Origin: Clavibacter sepedonicus
GTDB taxonomy: Bacteria > Actinomycetota > Actinomycetes > Actinomycetales > Microbacteriaceae
Reading direction: 5' to 3'
DNA length: 64,000 bases
Assembly: GCF_000069225.1 (NCBI RefSeq)
Contig: NC_010407.1
Location: forward strand, 1,860,001 to 1,924,000
The position numbers and the translations under genes are program-made. The notes under the pieces are model-generated. The model was given only the letters and a program-made list of their open reading frames with translations, was not told where the DNA came from and did not search any database. Shown here piece by piece: positions 16,582 to 24,615 of this stretch (position 1 is its first letter; each line of letters starts with the position of its first letter).

Positions 16582-17313
16582 ATGACGCGCATCCTCGCCC
16601 GGGCCACGACCGCCGACGACCTGGTCGGGCTGCTCGACGTGGACCACGCGGGCGACGCCGTGCCGGGGCCGTCCTGGCGCATCGTCCCCGGCCAGCGCGT
16701 TGCGGTCCTCGTCGACACGCTGCCCCGCCGCGCCGAGGGCGACACCGAGGACCAGGTGCCCGTGCGGCGCCTCGAGTCCGCCCGATGGGGCCTCGTGCCC
16801 GCGGGATCGTCCGGGCCGGACCAGGGCCCGCCGGTCGCCGAGATCCCCGCCGAGCAGCTCGCCTCCCGGCCGGAGCTCCTGCAGGCGCTCGTGTCCCGGC
16901 GCGCGGCGATCCCGGTGTCGGGCTACTACGAGCACCACGAGACCGACGACGGACTGCGCACCCCGTACCTCGTGGGCGCGGGCGACGGCACCGTGCTGCT
17001 CGCGGCGCTGTACGAGTGGTGGCGGGATCCCTCGCGCGCCAGCGACGATCCCGCCCGCTGGGTGCTGAGCTGCGCGGTCGTCACGCGGCCCTCTGCCGGG
17101 ACCGTGGAGGCGCTGGCGGAGCGCATGCCCGTCGTCCTCTCCCCCGACGTCGTCGAGGAGTGGCTCGACCCCACGGCCGAGGGCTCCCCCGAGCTGCTGC
17201 GGGCCGTCGCCACCCAGGCGGAGGACGTGATCGAGGAGCTGGCGATGGACGAGGTCGGCCCCGGCATCGACCAGGGCGCGCCGGACTCGGCAGAGCTCGC
17301 CCGGCCGGTGTGA
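16582..17313 (+). CDS. SRAP (YedK/HMCES-like) family protein lacking catalytic residues
   Basis: 243 residues related to SOS-response-associated peptidases, which cross-link to abasic sites in single-stranded DNA through Cys2. The family frame is clear: RWGLVP, SRRAAIPVSGYYEH, LLAALYEWW, CAVVTRPS and ERMPVVLSPDVVEEWLDP. However, the protein starts MTRILAR instead of MCGR, so the nucleophilic cysteine is absent; the Asn of the NAR-E motif is replaced (VAEIPAEQ) and the His before RMPVVL is Ala. Only the Glu in GYYEH remains. It is therefore a likely pseudoenzyme or DNA-binding relative. The ATG at 16582 has GGAGGG immediately upstream. Confidence 0.8.
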   Translation: MTRILARATTADDLVGLLDVDHAGDAVPGPSWRIVPGQRVAVLVDTLPRRAEGDTEDQVPVRRLESARWGLVPAGSSGPDQGPPVAEIPAEQLASRPELLQALVSRRAAIPVSGYYEHHETDDGLRTPYLVGAGDGTVLLAALYEWWRDPSRASDDPARWVLSCAVVTRPSAGTVEALAERMPVVLSPDVVEEWLDPTAEGSPELLRAVATQAEDVIEELAMDEVGPGIDQGAPDSAELARPV

Positions 17314-17340
17314 CGCGCGCCCGCCGCTCCCGGCGTCTGG

Positions 17341-18450
17341 TTGACTGAGCCCGTGGCCCCCTCCTCGAAGAAGAAGAAGCACGCGACCCGCACGCTCCTC
17401 GAGTCACCGGCCGCCGCACCCGTGCTGCACCGGGCGGCGCGCATCGAGGACCGCATCCACGAGATCCGCGAGGGCCGTGCCCGCAAGCGGGGCCTGAAGC
17501 CCACCGTCATCCCCTACGCCGGCTACGGATCCGTGCGCTGGGTCCGCGTCCTCTGCCGCGTCCTCCTCACCGATACGAAGAGCAAGCGCGCGCTGGCCGG
17601 CGACAAGGTCGTGCGCGGCTGGCGGAGCTTCACGAGCGTCCCGCTCACGGACGTCGACGTCGTCGTCGAGATCGACGGCACCGAGCACCACGTGCGGGCC
17701 GACCGCGGCGGCGTCGTGGACCAGGTCGTCGAGGCGAGCCTGCCGAGCGGCTGGCACACGATCCGCATCCGGTCCGAGGGATCGGAGACCGTGGACGCGC
17801 CCGTCTTCATCGTGGGCGACGACGTGCGCACCGGGATCCTCAGCGACATCGACGACACCGTCATGGTCACCGCGCTCCCCCGGCCGTTCCTCGCCGCGTG
17901 GAACACCTTCGTGCTCGACGAGCACGCGCGGACGCCGACCCCCGGCATGGCCGTGCTCTACGAGCGGCTCCGCCTGCAGCACGAGGGAGCGCCCGTCCTC
18001 TACCTCTCCACGGGGGCGTGGAACGTGGCCCCGACGCTCACCCGGTTCCTGTCCCGGAACCTGTACCCGCCGGGACCGATCCTCCTCACCGACTGGGGCC
18101 CCACCGTCGACCGGTGGTTCCGCAGCGGCATGGAGCACAAGCGCAACAACCTGCAGCGCCTCGCGGCGGAGTTCCCGCACGTGAAGTGGATCCTCGCGGG
18201 CGACGACGGCCAGCACGACGAGCTGCTCTACGGCGAGTTCGCCGAGCGGCACCCCGGCAACGTCGAGGTCGTCCTCATCCGGCAGCTCTCGGCGGGCGAG
18301 GCCGTGCTCGCGGGCGGCAGGGCGAAGGCAGAGAAGCGCGCGCTCGACAGCTCGATCCCGTGGGTCTACGCGCCGGACGGGGCGAGCCTGCTCGCGCAGC
18401 TCGACGACCTCGGCCTCGCCGACGACTCGGGCACCCGGATCGGCACCTGA
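17341..18450 (+). CDS. App1-like phosphatase domain protein (DUF2183)
   Basis: 369 residues. The C-terminal half carries an HAD-type phosphatase signature ILSDIDDTVMVTALPRP (nucleophile Asp and general-acid Asp present) and LLTDWGPT, ILAGDDGQHDELLY, matching the App1/phosphatidate phosphatase catalytic domain. The N-terminal half has a beta-rich segment. Bacterial members are poorly characterised; lipid phosphatase activity is inferred. The start is uncertain: TTG at 17341 or GTG at 17353, with no clear ribosome site. A strong bidirectional terminator follows. Confidence 0.82.
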   Translation: MTEPVAPSSKKKKHATRTLLESPAAAPVLHRAARIEDRIHEIREGRARKRGLKPTVIPYAGYGSVRWVRVLCRVLLTDTKSKRALAGDKVVRGWRSFTSVPLTDVDVVVEIDGTEHHVRADRGGVVDQVVEASLPSGWHTIRIRSEGSETVDAPVFIVGDDVRTGILSDIDDTVMVTALPRPFLAAWNTFVLDEHARTPTPGMAVLYERLRLQHEGAPVLYLSTGAWNVAPTLTRFLSRNLYPPGPILLTDWGPTVDRWFRSGMEHKRNNLQRLAAEFPHVKWILAGDDGQHDELLYGEFAERHPGNVEVVLIRQLSAGEAVLAGGRAKAEKRALDSSIPWVYAPDGASLLAQLDDLGLADDSGTRIGT

Positions 18451-18468
18451 CCCGGACGCCGACCGGCA

Positions 18469-18507
18469 CGACGAAGGGCCCCGCGATCATCGCGGGGCCC
18501 TTCGTCG
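18469..18507. terminator. Bidirectional hairpin terminator
   Basis: Perfect 19-bp inverted repeat, CGACGAAGGGCCCCGCGAT at 18469-18487 and its complement at 18489-18507, between the convergent App1-like and aldo/keto reductase genes. Confidence 0.85.
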
Positions 18508-18520
18508 TCGTGCAGGTGGA

Positions 18521-19387
18521 TCAGACGGCGTCGGTGAGCGCCTGGAACTCGTCGTCGGTGAGCTCGATGCCCGCCGCGGCGATGTTGTCCTCGACGTGGC
18601 CGACCGACTTGGTGCCGGGGATCGGCAGCATGACGGGCGAGCGGCGCAGGAGCCAGGCGAGCGCGAGCTGCGAGGCGCGCGCGTCGTGCTGCTTCGCGAG
18701 GGCGTCGAGCGGGCCGCCGTCCTTCGCGAGCTCGCCGGTCGCGAGCGGGAACCACGGCATGAAGGCCAGGCCCTCGGCCTCGGCGTAGTCGAGCAGCGGC
18801 TCGGCGTCGCGCTTGGCGAGGTTGAAGAGGTTCTGCACGGAGACGATCTCGGCGATCTCGCGCGCGGCCTTCACGTCGTCGACCTGCACCTCGGAGAGGC
18901 CGATGTGGCGGATCTTGCCCTCGGACTGCAGGTCCTTGAGCACGCCGATCTGGTCGGCGAGCGGCACGGCGGGGTCGATGCGGTGCAGCTGGTAGAGGTC
19001 GATGCGCTCGAGGCCGAGGTGGCGCAGGCTCAGCTCGGCCTGCTGGCGCAGGTACTCGGGGCGGCCGACGGGCTGCCAGTCGCCGGGGCCGGGGCGCGTG
19101 AGCCCGCCCTTGGTCGCGATGACGACGTCGTCGGCGTACGGGTGCAGCGCCTCCTTGAGGAGCTCCTCCGCGACGAACGGGCCGTAGGAGTCGGCGGTGT
19201 CGAAGAACGTGACGCCGAGCTCGGCGGCACGGCGGATGACGCGGACGGCCTCTTGCGGGTCCTCGGGGGCGCCCCAGACGCCCTCGCCGGTCAGCTGCAT
19301 GGTGCCGTAGCCGAGCCGGACGACGGGCAGGTCGCCGCCGATGGTGAAGGTGCCGGAGGCGCCGGCTGCGCGGGTGGTGTCGGTCAT
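18521..19387 (-). CDS. Aldo/keto reductase
   Basis: 288-residue NADPH-dependent TIM-barrel oxidoreductase. The catalytic tetrad is visible: Asp and Tyr in [10 protein letters not shown], Lys in VIATKGGL and His in YQLHRID. The coenzyme site ends with [16 protein letters not shown]. The substrate is unknown; the sequence is of the YdbC/PdxI-like subgroup. The ATG at 19387 follows GAGGAGGG, a strong ribosome site. Monocistronic, ended by the terminator at 18469-18507. Confidence 0.9.
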   Translation of the reverse strand: MTDTTRAAGASGTFTIGGDLPVVRLGYGTMQLTGEGVWGAPEDPQEAVRVIRRAAELGVTFFDTADSYGPFVAEELLKEALHPYADDVVIATKGGLTRPGPGDWQPVGRPEYLRQQAELSLRHLGLERIDLYQLHRIDPAVPLADQIGVLKDLQSEGKIRHIGLSEVQVDDVKAAREIAEIVSVQNLFNLAKRDAEPLLDYAEAEGLAFMPWFPLATGELAKDGGPLDALAKQHDARASQLALAWLLRRSPVMLPIPGTKSVGHVEDNIAAAGIELTDDEFQALTDAV

Positions 19388-19564
19388 GTGGACCCTCCTC
19401 GGGTGTCGATGACGAGGGAGGCGTCTGCCGCCCTCGGGACACCGGGGCCAACGCGGCGGGCGGCGGATCCATGCCCGATGCGCGCGATCCGGTCCGGACC
19501 CTCAGGCTCCGGTCGAGGGTGAGGCGGATCCGCCCGCTCCCCTCGTGGATGTCGGCGCCCGTTC

Positions 19565-19601
19565 CTACACTCGGATCAGGCGTTCGAACATCCGTTCGAA
19601 C
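19565..19601 (+). promoter_or_regulatory. LexA (SOS) box with -10-like TACACT, upstream of DUF6504 gene
   Basis: TCGAAC-ATCC-GTTCGA at 19584-19599 exactly fits the actinobacterial LexA consensus TCGAAC-N4-GTTCGA. A TACACT hexamer lies at 19565-19570. The 18-base core is identical to the box before dnaE2 at 24554. Confidence 0.88.
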
Positions 19602-19641
19602 GCGGGAGCGCGGCCGGCGCGACGGGCGAGAGGAGCGGCAC

Positions 19642-19965
19642 ATGCGGATCGACGAGGACGTGGAGGTCGAGCTCTCGGGCGACGGCTCGCCGTTGCGCTT
19701 CACCTGGCGGGGCGTGGTCTACGGCGTCGTCAGCTCGCCCGAGCGGTGGATCGCCCGGGTCGACTGGTGGCAGCGCACGGGTCGCGCGCCCCGCGGCGCG
19801 AGCGCCCACCTGCTGGAGCTGCGGATGTGGCGCGTCGAGGCCGTGCCGCTCCCCACGGGCGCGCGCCGGGTCGACGGCTCGTTCGACCTGAGCGTCGACG
19901 CGCGCGGCCGCTGGTCGCTCGTCAACGCGTCGGACGAGGAGCTCGACATGCGCCTGTTCGCCTGA
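19642..19965 (+). CDS. DUF6504 family protein, SOS-controlled
   Basis: 107-residue protein resembling the small DUF6504 proteins commonly encoded beside imuB and dnaE2 in actinobacteria. It has an acidic N-terminus (MRIDEDVEVEL), PLRFTWRGVVYGVV, a RVDWWQRTGR segment and a beta-strand-rich C-terminus; it is soluble with no known enzymatic motif. A role in the translesion mutasome is inferred from this genomic association and from the LexA box 43 bp upstream. No imuA or imuB is found in the window. The ATG at 19642 has AGAGGAG upstream. Confidence 0.75.
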   Translation: MRIDEDVEVELSGDGSPLRFTWRGVVYGVVSSPERWIARVDWWQRTGRAPRGASAHLLELRMWRVEAVPLPTGARRVDGSFDLSVDARGRWSLVNASDEELDMRLFA

Positions 19966-20038
19966 CGCCGCCCGCTGGCCTCGTGCCGCCCGGGTCGCGC
20001 TGTCCCGACCGCTCGCCCGTCCCGCCGGGTCGCCCCAT

Positions 20039-20069
20039 GTGCCCGGGCCCGGGGAATAGCCGGGGGCAC
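20039..20069. terminator. Possible hairpin terminator after the DUF6504 gene
   Basis: GTGCCC (20039-20044) pairs with GGGCAC (20064-20069) and further GC pairs inside; located between the DUF6504 gene and pnuC. Imperfect, hence low confidence. Confidence 0.4.
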
Positions 20070-20146
20070 GCGCGCCTTCTCCCCATCGGCGCCGCACGGC
20101 GTCCCGCACGCGGCCACCCGGGCCGCGGCGCACGGAGGGATCCCGC

Positions 20147-20845
20147 ATGGCGGCACTCGAGTGGCTGTTCGACGCGCAGCTCCGTATCGGCGACCAGACG
20201 ATCCTCTGGCGCGAGATCGTCGGCAATCTCTTCGGCCTCGCCAGCGCGCTCGGCGGCATGCGCCGGAAGGTCTGGGCGTGGCCCGTCGGCATCGTCGGCA
20301 ACGTGCTCCTGTTCACCGTCTTCCTCGGCGCGGTCTTCGGCACGCCGAACCCCGTCAACCTGCTCGGACAGGCCGGCCGCCAGGTCATGTTCATCGCCGT
20401 GTCCGTCTACGGCTGGCACCGCTGGAACCAGGCCAGGCACGGCGGCGCGCCCGTCGTGCCACAGTGGGCGTCGGGCCGCGAGCGCGTCCTGCTCGTGGTC
20501 GCGCTCGTCGGCGGCACCGCGATCCTCACGCCCGTCTTCCGCGCGCTCGGCTCCTACGAGCCCGTGTGGGCCGACGCCTGGATCTTCGTCGGCTCCCTCC
20601 TCGCCACCTACGGCATGGCCAAGGGCTGGGTCGAGTTCTGGCTGATCTGGGTGGCCGTCGACCTCGTCGGCGTGCCGCTGCTCGTGAGCGCGGGCTACTA
20701 CGCATCCGCCTTCATGTACGTCTTCTACGGCGCGTTCACGCTCACGGGCTTCTTCGTCTGGATGCGCGCCCGCGGCACCGGTGCGCCCGCGGTCGAGACG
20801 GCCTTCCCGGATCCGCGCGTCGTCGAGGCGCCCGCCGACCGCTGA
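20147..20845 (+). CDS. pnuC: PnuC-type nicotinamide riboside transporter
   Basis: 232-residue integral membrane protein with about seven hydrophobic helices. Family features: NLFGLASALGGMRRKVWAWPVGIVGN near the N-terminus, YGWHRWNQ and the pyridine-nucleoside site pattern WVEFWLIWVAVDLVGVPLL. PnuC proteins import nicotinamide riboside by facilitated diffusion for NAD salvage. The ATG at 20147 follows GGAGGG at 20133-20138. I saw no clear NiaR or riboswitch element upstream. Confidence 0.9.
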   Translation: MAALEWLFDAQLRIGDQTILWREIVGNLFGLASALGGMRRKVWAWPVGIVGNVLLFTVFLGAVFGTPNPVNLLGQAGRQVMFIAVSVYGWHRWNQARHGGAPVVPQWASGRERVLLVVALVGGTAILTPVFRALGSYEPVWADAWIFVGSLLATYGMAKGWVEFWLIWVAVDLVGVPLLVSAGYYASAFMYVFYGAFTLTGFFVWMRARGTGAPAVETAFPDPRVVEAPADR

Positions 20846-20860
20846 CCCGTCGCTGAGCCC

Positions 20861-20896
20861 GCGCGCTCGTCGGCGCGCGCTCGTCGGCGCGCGCTC
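20861..20896. repeat. 14-bp tandem repeat, 2.6 copies
   Basis: GCGCGCTCGTCGGC is repeated at 20861-20874 and 20875-20888, with a partial copy to 20896, between the convergent pnuC and LCP genes; the last copy runs into the LCP stop codon. Probably replication slippage. Confidence 0.8.
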
Positions 20897-22163
20897 AGCC
20901 CTGGCCGTTGGAGCAGGTGCTCTGCGCCGCGGTCTGGCCGGTGATGCTCGGGTCGAGCACCTCGGCGGTCGGCGTCGCGGCGGGCGCCGGGGAGCCGGTC
21001 GCCGTCCCGTCCGCGGGCGGCGCGGTGGTGGGCGCCGGGGTCGCGCCGTCGGCCGGCACGCTGCCGGACTCGTCCGTCGTCGTGCCCTCGGTGAGCGTGA
21101 AGTCCGCGTCCGAGGCGAGCAGGCCCACGAGCTGCGCCGCGGCCGCCTCGTCCGGCTGCACGCGGCCGTTGGCGAGCACCTCGCCCGGGTACTGGAGGAA
21201 CGTCACGTCGTCGAGCGGGATGTCCTTGAAGGTCAGCGCGATCGACACGAGCGTGTCGAGGTCGGCGAGCGACGTCGACAGCTGCATGTTGTCGACCACG
21301 GCCCGCGCGATGCCGTAGAGCTTGGCCGGGTTGGTCAGCGTGTCCGAGCTCTTGATGGTGCGCACGAGCGCGCTCAGGAAGACCTGCTGGTTGCCGATGC
21401 GCGAGATGTCGCTGCCGTCGCCGACGCCGTAGCGGGTGCGGAGGAACTGCACGGCCTCCTTGCCCTGGAGCGGGTGGATGCCCGGATCCAGCGACAGGTC
21501 GGTCTTCGGGTCGTAGATGCCGTTGGCCACGCACACCTCCACGCCGCCGACCGCGTTGGACATCTCGACCACGCCGTTGAACTGCACGACGCCGCCGTAC
21601 GGGATGTCGAGCCCGGTGAGGCCCTCGACCATGCGGACGGTGCACTCGAAGCCGCCACGGGACAGCGACTCGTTGAGCTGGGCGCGGGAGCTCGCGGCGT
21701 ACTTCGTGCCGTCCGGGCCCTCGCAGGCCAGGATGGGCACGAGCATGTCGCGCGGGAAGGAGATGACCGTCGCCCGGCTGCTGTCCTCGCTGATGTGGAG
21801 CAGCATCGTGACGTCGTTGAGCGTGGCCGTGCCCACGTCCTTCGCGGCGCCGTAGCCGTCGCCCTGGCCGGCGCGGCTGTCGCTGCCGACGATGAGGATG
21901 TTCGCGCCGCCGTCGATGCCGCCGAGCGACGGGGGCATGGCCTGGCCGCCGGAGATGTCGACCGTGTTGTCGGCGACGGTGCGGGAGAGGTCCCAGGCGG
22001 CGATGCCCACGACCGACACCGTGCTCACGAGAGCGACCGCGGCGACCATGCCGACGCCCCTCATCACGGTGCGCCCGGCGCTCGGGGTGCGGAGGCGGCC
22101 GTGGCGGGCGATGCCGCGGACGCGGGCCCGATCGGCGCGGGTCCTCTGGGGGGCGTGCTGCAT
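20895..22163 (-). CDS. LytR-CpsA-Psr (LCP) family cell-wall glycopolymer ligase
   Basis: 422 residues. A basic cytoplasmic N-terminus (about 33 residues) is followed by one membrane helix (MVAAVALVSTVSVVGIAAW) and an extracellular LCP domain: ILIVGSDSRAGQG, DVTMLLHISED, ISFPRDMLVPI, and the basic pocket FLRTRYGVGDGSDISRIGNQQVFL. LCP enzymes transfer undecaprenyl-linked teichoic-acid-like or polysaccharide chains to peptidoglycan. The C-terminal 70 residues are Pro/Ala/Thr-rich and disordered. Start: ATG at 22163 with GAGAGA upstream. The gene stands alone, convergent with pnuC. Confidence 0.9.
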   Translation of the reverse strand: MQHAPQRTRADRARVRGIARHGRLRTPSAGRTVMRGVGMVAAVALVSTVSVVGIAAWDLSRTVADNTVDISGGQAMPPSLGGIDGGANILIVGSDSRAGQGDGYGAAKDVGTATLNDVTMLLHISEDSSRATVISFPRDMLVPILACEGPDGTKYAASSRAQLNESLSRGGFECTVRMVEGLTGLDIPYGGVVQFNGVVEMSNAVGGVEVCVANGIYDPKTDLSLDPGIHPLQGKEAVQFLRTRYGVGDGSDISRIGNQQVFLSALVRTIKSSDTLTNPAKLYGIARAVVDNMQLSTSLADLDTLVSIALTFKDIPLDDVTFLQYPGEVLANGRVQPDEAAAAQLVGLLASDADFTLTEGTTTDESGSVPADGATPAPTTAPPADGTATGSPAPAATPTAEVLDPSITGQTAAQSTCSNGQG

Positions 22164-22270
22164 GGGGGATCTCTCGTCGCCGGGCGGGGAGCGCCGGGCG
22201 CGGGCACCCGGATCCTCCACAGGGTAGCCGAGGGCGGTGGAGAGTCCCCTCGGCACGCGGGCCCGATGCG

Positions 22271-23035
22271 CTATGCGCCCGTGCCCTCCCCGCCGCGCAG
22301 GTGGGCGTCGAGGAGGTGCTCGCTGAAGAACGTGTCGATCCGGCTCCAGGCGTCCGCCGCCGACGCGGGCTCCGGCCCCATGCCGACCGCGCGCAGCACC
22401 GGGCGGAGCGCCCGCGGCCCGGTTTCGGCGTCGTTGAGGAACGCGTGCCCGGCGGCCGGGTACTCCCGCACGTCGTGTGCGATTCCGTGCTCCGTGAGGG
22501 CGGCCTCGAGGCGGTCCGCGGATCCCGCGAGCTGCCGGTCGCGCCCGCCGTAGCTCGCGACGACGGGGCACGCGCCGTCGAGCACGCCGTCGAGGCCCTC
22601 CGGGAGCATGCCGTAGTTGACGCTCGACGCGTCGAAGCCGCGGGACGCCGCCGCGAGGGCGAACCCGCCGCCCATGCAGAAGCCGATGACGCCGACGCGG
22701 CCCGTGCAGTCGGCGCGGTCGAGGAGCAGGCGGCGCGCGGACTCGACGTCCACGAACGCGCGGCCCTCCCCCGCTGCCAGCGTGCGGAACGTGGCGACCA
22801 GGCATCGGCGTGCGCCGCCGGCGGAGAAGAGGTCGGGCATGAGCGCGAGGAAGCCGGCCTCGGCGAGGCGCTCGGCCTGACGGCGCATGACGTCGGTGAC
22901 GCCGAAGGCCTCGTGCACCACCACGACCGCGGGCCACGGCCCCTCGCCGTCGGGCACCGCCAGCACGCCGTGCAACCCGGGCGACGCCCCGGGGCCGGCC
23001 GCGGGCAGGGGGATCTCGGTGAGGGTCACGGGCAT
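22271..23035 (-). CDS. Dienelactone hydrolase family protein
   Basis: 254-residue alpha/beta hydrolase of the DLH family. The catalytic triad is visible: Cys in GFCMGGGFAL, Asp in ASYGGRD and His in AGHAFLND. DLH enzymes open lactone rings in aromatic degradation, but genomic copies outside such operons usually have unknown esterase roles, and nothing here points to a degradative pathway. The ATG at 23035 follows TAGCGT by six bases, suggesting a leaderless transcript. Confidence 0.88.
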   Translation of the reverse strand: MPVTLTEIPLPAAGPGASPGLHGVLAVPDGEGPWPAVVVVHEAFGVTDVMRRQAERLAEAGFLALMPDLFSAGGARRCLVATFRTLAAGEGRAFVDVESARRLLLDRADCTGRVGVIGFCMGGGFALAAASRGFDASSVNYGMLPEGLDGVLDGACPVVASYGGRDRQLAGSADRLEAALTEHGIAHDVREYPAAGHAFLNDAETGPRALRPVLRAVGMGPEPASAADAWSRIDTFFSEHLLDAHLRGGEGTGA

Positions 23036-23133
23036 GCCCTCACGCTAGGACGCGACGGGTCCGACGCCACCGCGAGGCGACGACGTCCAGCGAGCCGTCA
23101 TCCGGGCGGTGCGCCGGACGGTGGGCCAGGCGG

Positions 23134-24501
23134 TCAGCGCCAGGCGGTCGGCCCCACGGATCCGGCGCGGTACTCGGCCATCGGCACGCGGTCGCCCTTC
23201 CAGGCGCGCATGACCGGCGCGACGATGCGCCAGCAGCGCTCGGCCACGTCGCCGCGGACGGAGAGGCGCGGGTCGCCCGCGAGGATGCCGTCGAGCACCT
23301 CGCCGTACGGCGTGAGTTCGGGCTCCGCGAACTCCGCGCGGAACGTGGCCTGGGTGAGCGTGAAGGGCTCGCCCGTGCCGTCCATCGTGACCTCGAGCGA
23401 GATGCCGTCGGGCTTGAGGTCGATGATGAGGCGGTCCGGTCGCGCGGATCCGTGGAGGCCCCGCGGCAGGTGCGCCACCGGCTTGAAGGTGACGATGATG
23501 CGCTTGGACGCCTCCTTGAGGGCCTTGCCCGAGCGCAGCCGGAACGGCACGCCCGCCCAGCGCGCGTTGGCCACGCCGAACGTGACCTCGGCGAGCGTCT
23601 CCGTCTCGTTGGCCGGATCCACCCCCTCCTCCTTGGCGTACGCGGGGATGCGCGTGCCGTCCACCGTGGCGCCCGTGTAGCGGGCCCGACGGCTGTGCGC
23701 GACGGGGTCGTTGTCCCAGACCTCGGTGGCGCGGAGGACCGAGGCGATGTTCGAACGGAGGTCGTCCGGGTCGATGCTCGCGGGCGGCTCCATCGCGAAG
23801 ACCGCGAGGACCTGCAGCAGGTGGCTCTGGATCATGTCGACGAGCGCACCCGACTTGTCGTAGTAGCCGGCGCGGCCCTCGAGCGCGAGCGTCTCGTCGT
23901 AGAGGATCTCGACCTTCTCGATGTCCTTCGCGCTCCACACCGACTCGAAGAAGCGGTTGGCGAAGCGCAGCGACACGAGGTTGAGCACGGTGGAGAGGCC
24001 GAGGAAGTGGTCGGTGCGGTGGATGCGGTCCTCCGGCACGAGCTTCAGCAGCTGGCGGTTGAGCTGCGCGGCCGTGCGGCCGTTCGACCCGAACGGCTTC
24101 TCGAGCGCGAGCGTGGTGCCCTCCGGCAGGTCGAGCTTCTCCAGCTGCTGGCACACGGCGATGGAGATGGCCGGCGGCAGCGCGAAGTAGAGGGCGGGCG
24201 CGCCCTCGCAGGCCTCGAGGATGCGCTTCAGGTCGTCGAGGTCGGTGGGGTCGGCCTGGACGTACTTCGTGGACGACACGATGCTCGCGGCGCGGCGTCC
24301 CGTGGCGTCGACCGAGTCGAACGCGGTCTTGACCGTCTTCGTCCACTCCTGGGGCGTGCGTGCGCTCCGGCCGGTGCCGATGAGCTGGATCCGCCGCCCC
24401 CGATCGCTCGCCACGAGGCTGCCGAGACCCGGCAGGAGCAGGCGTTCCGTGAGGTCGCCGCTGGCGCCGAGGATGACGAGGGTGGAGGGTTCGCTGGTCA
24501 T
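23134..24501 (-). CDS. Divergent glucose-6-phosphate dehydrogenase paralogue
   Basis: 455 residues with both G6PD domains: the NAD(P)-binding N-terminal domain (VILGASGDLTERLLLPGL) and the C-terminal domain with EKPFGSN, RFANRFFESVW and MIQSHLLQVL. The active-site motif is RTDHFLGLS where canonical enzymes have RIDHYLGKE: the Asp-His pair is kept but the phosphate-binding Lys is Leu, and the Lys of GDLAKRKL is also replaced. It may act on another substrate or be weak; a canonical zwf probably exists elsewhere. TAGTCT lies six bases before the ATG, so it may be leaderless. Divergent from the SOS-controlled dnaE2. Confidence 0.8.
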   Translation of the reverse strand: MTSEPSTLVILGASGDLTERLLLPGLGSLVASDRGRRIQLIGTGRSARTPQEWTKTVKTAFDSVDATGRRAASIVSSTKYVQADPTDLDDLKRILEACEGAPALYFALPPAISIAVCQQLEKLDLPEGTTLALEKPFGSNGRTAAQLNRQLLKLVPEDRIHRTDHFLGLSTVLNLVSLRFANRFFESVWSAKDIEKVEILYDETLALEGRAGYYDKSGALVDMIQSHLLQVLAVFAMEPPASIDPDDLRSNIASVLRATEVWDNDPVAHSRRARYTGATVDGTRIPAYAKEEGVDPANETETLAEVTFGVANARWAGVPFRLRSGKALKEASKRIIVTFKPVAHLPRGLHGSARPDRLIIDLKPDGISLEVTMDGTGEPFTLTQATFRAEFAEPELTPYGEVLDGILAGDPRLSVRGDVAERCWRIVAPVMRAWKGDRVPMAEYRAGSVGPTAWR

Positions 24502-24540
24502 CCTCCGAGACTACGGGTCGCGACCGCCGGGCAGCCGACC

Positions 24541-24571
24541 TACACTGGGCGAGTCGAACATCCGTTCGAAC
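24541..24571 (+). promoter_or_regulatory. LexA (SOS) box with -10-like TACACT, upstream of dnaE2
   Basis: TCGAAC-ATCC-GTTCGA at 24554-24569 and TACACT at 24541-24546. Its 18-base core is identical to the box before the DUF6504 gene. It lies between the -10-like box and the dnaE2 start, where LexA binding would block transcription. Confidence 0.88.
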
Positions 24572-24615
24572 ATCGCGTCCGGGGAGGACGCGTGCGGACA
24601 TCCCGGGAGGTGCGC

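Noticed and set aside
20045..20075. GGGGAATA motif upstream of pnuC as an ECF sigma -35 box
   Set aside because: No matching GTT-type -10 at the right distance; more likely part of a terminator stem.
23452..24615. Upstream extension of the dnaE2 frame (a frame of over 1600 codons)
   Set aside because: This part is antisense to the G6PD gene and upstream of the SOS promoter; the real start is the GTG at 24616 after GGGAGG.
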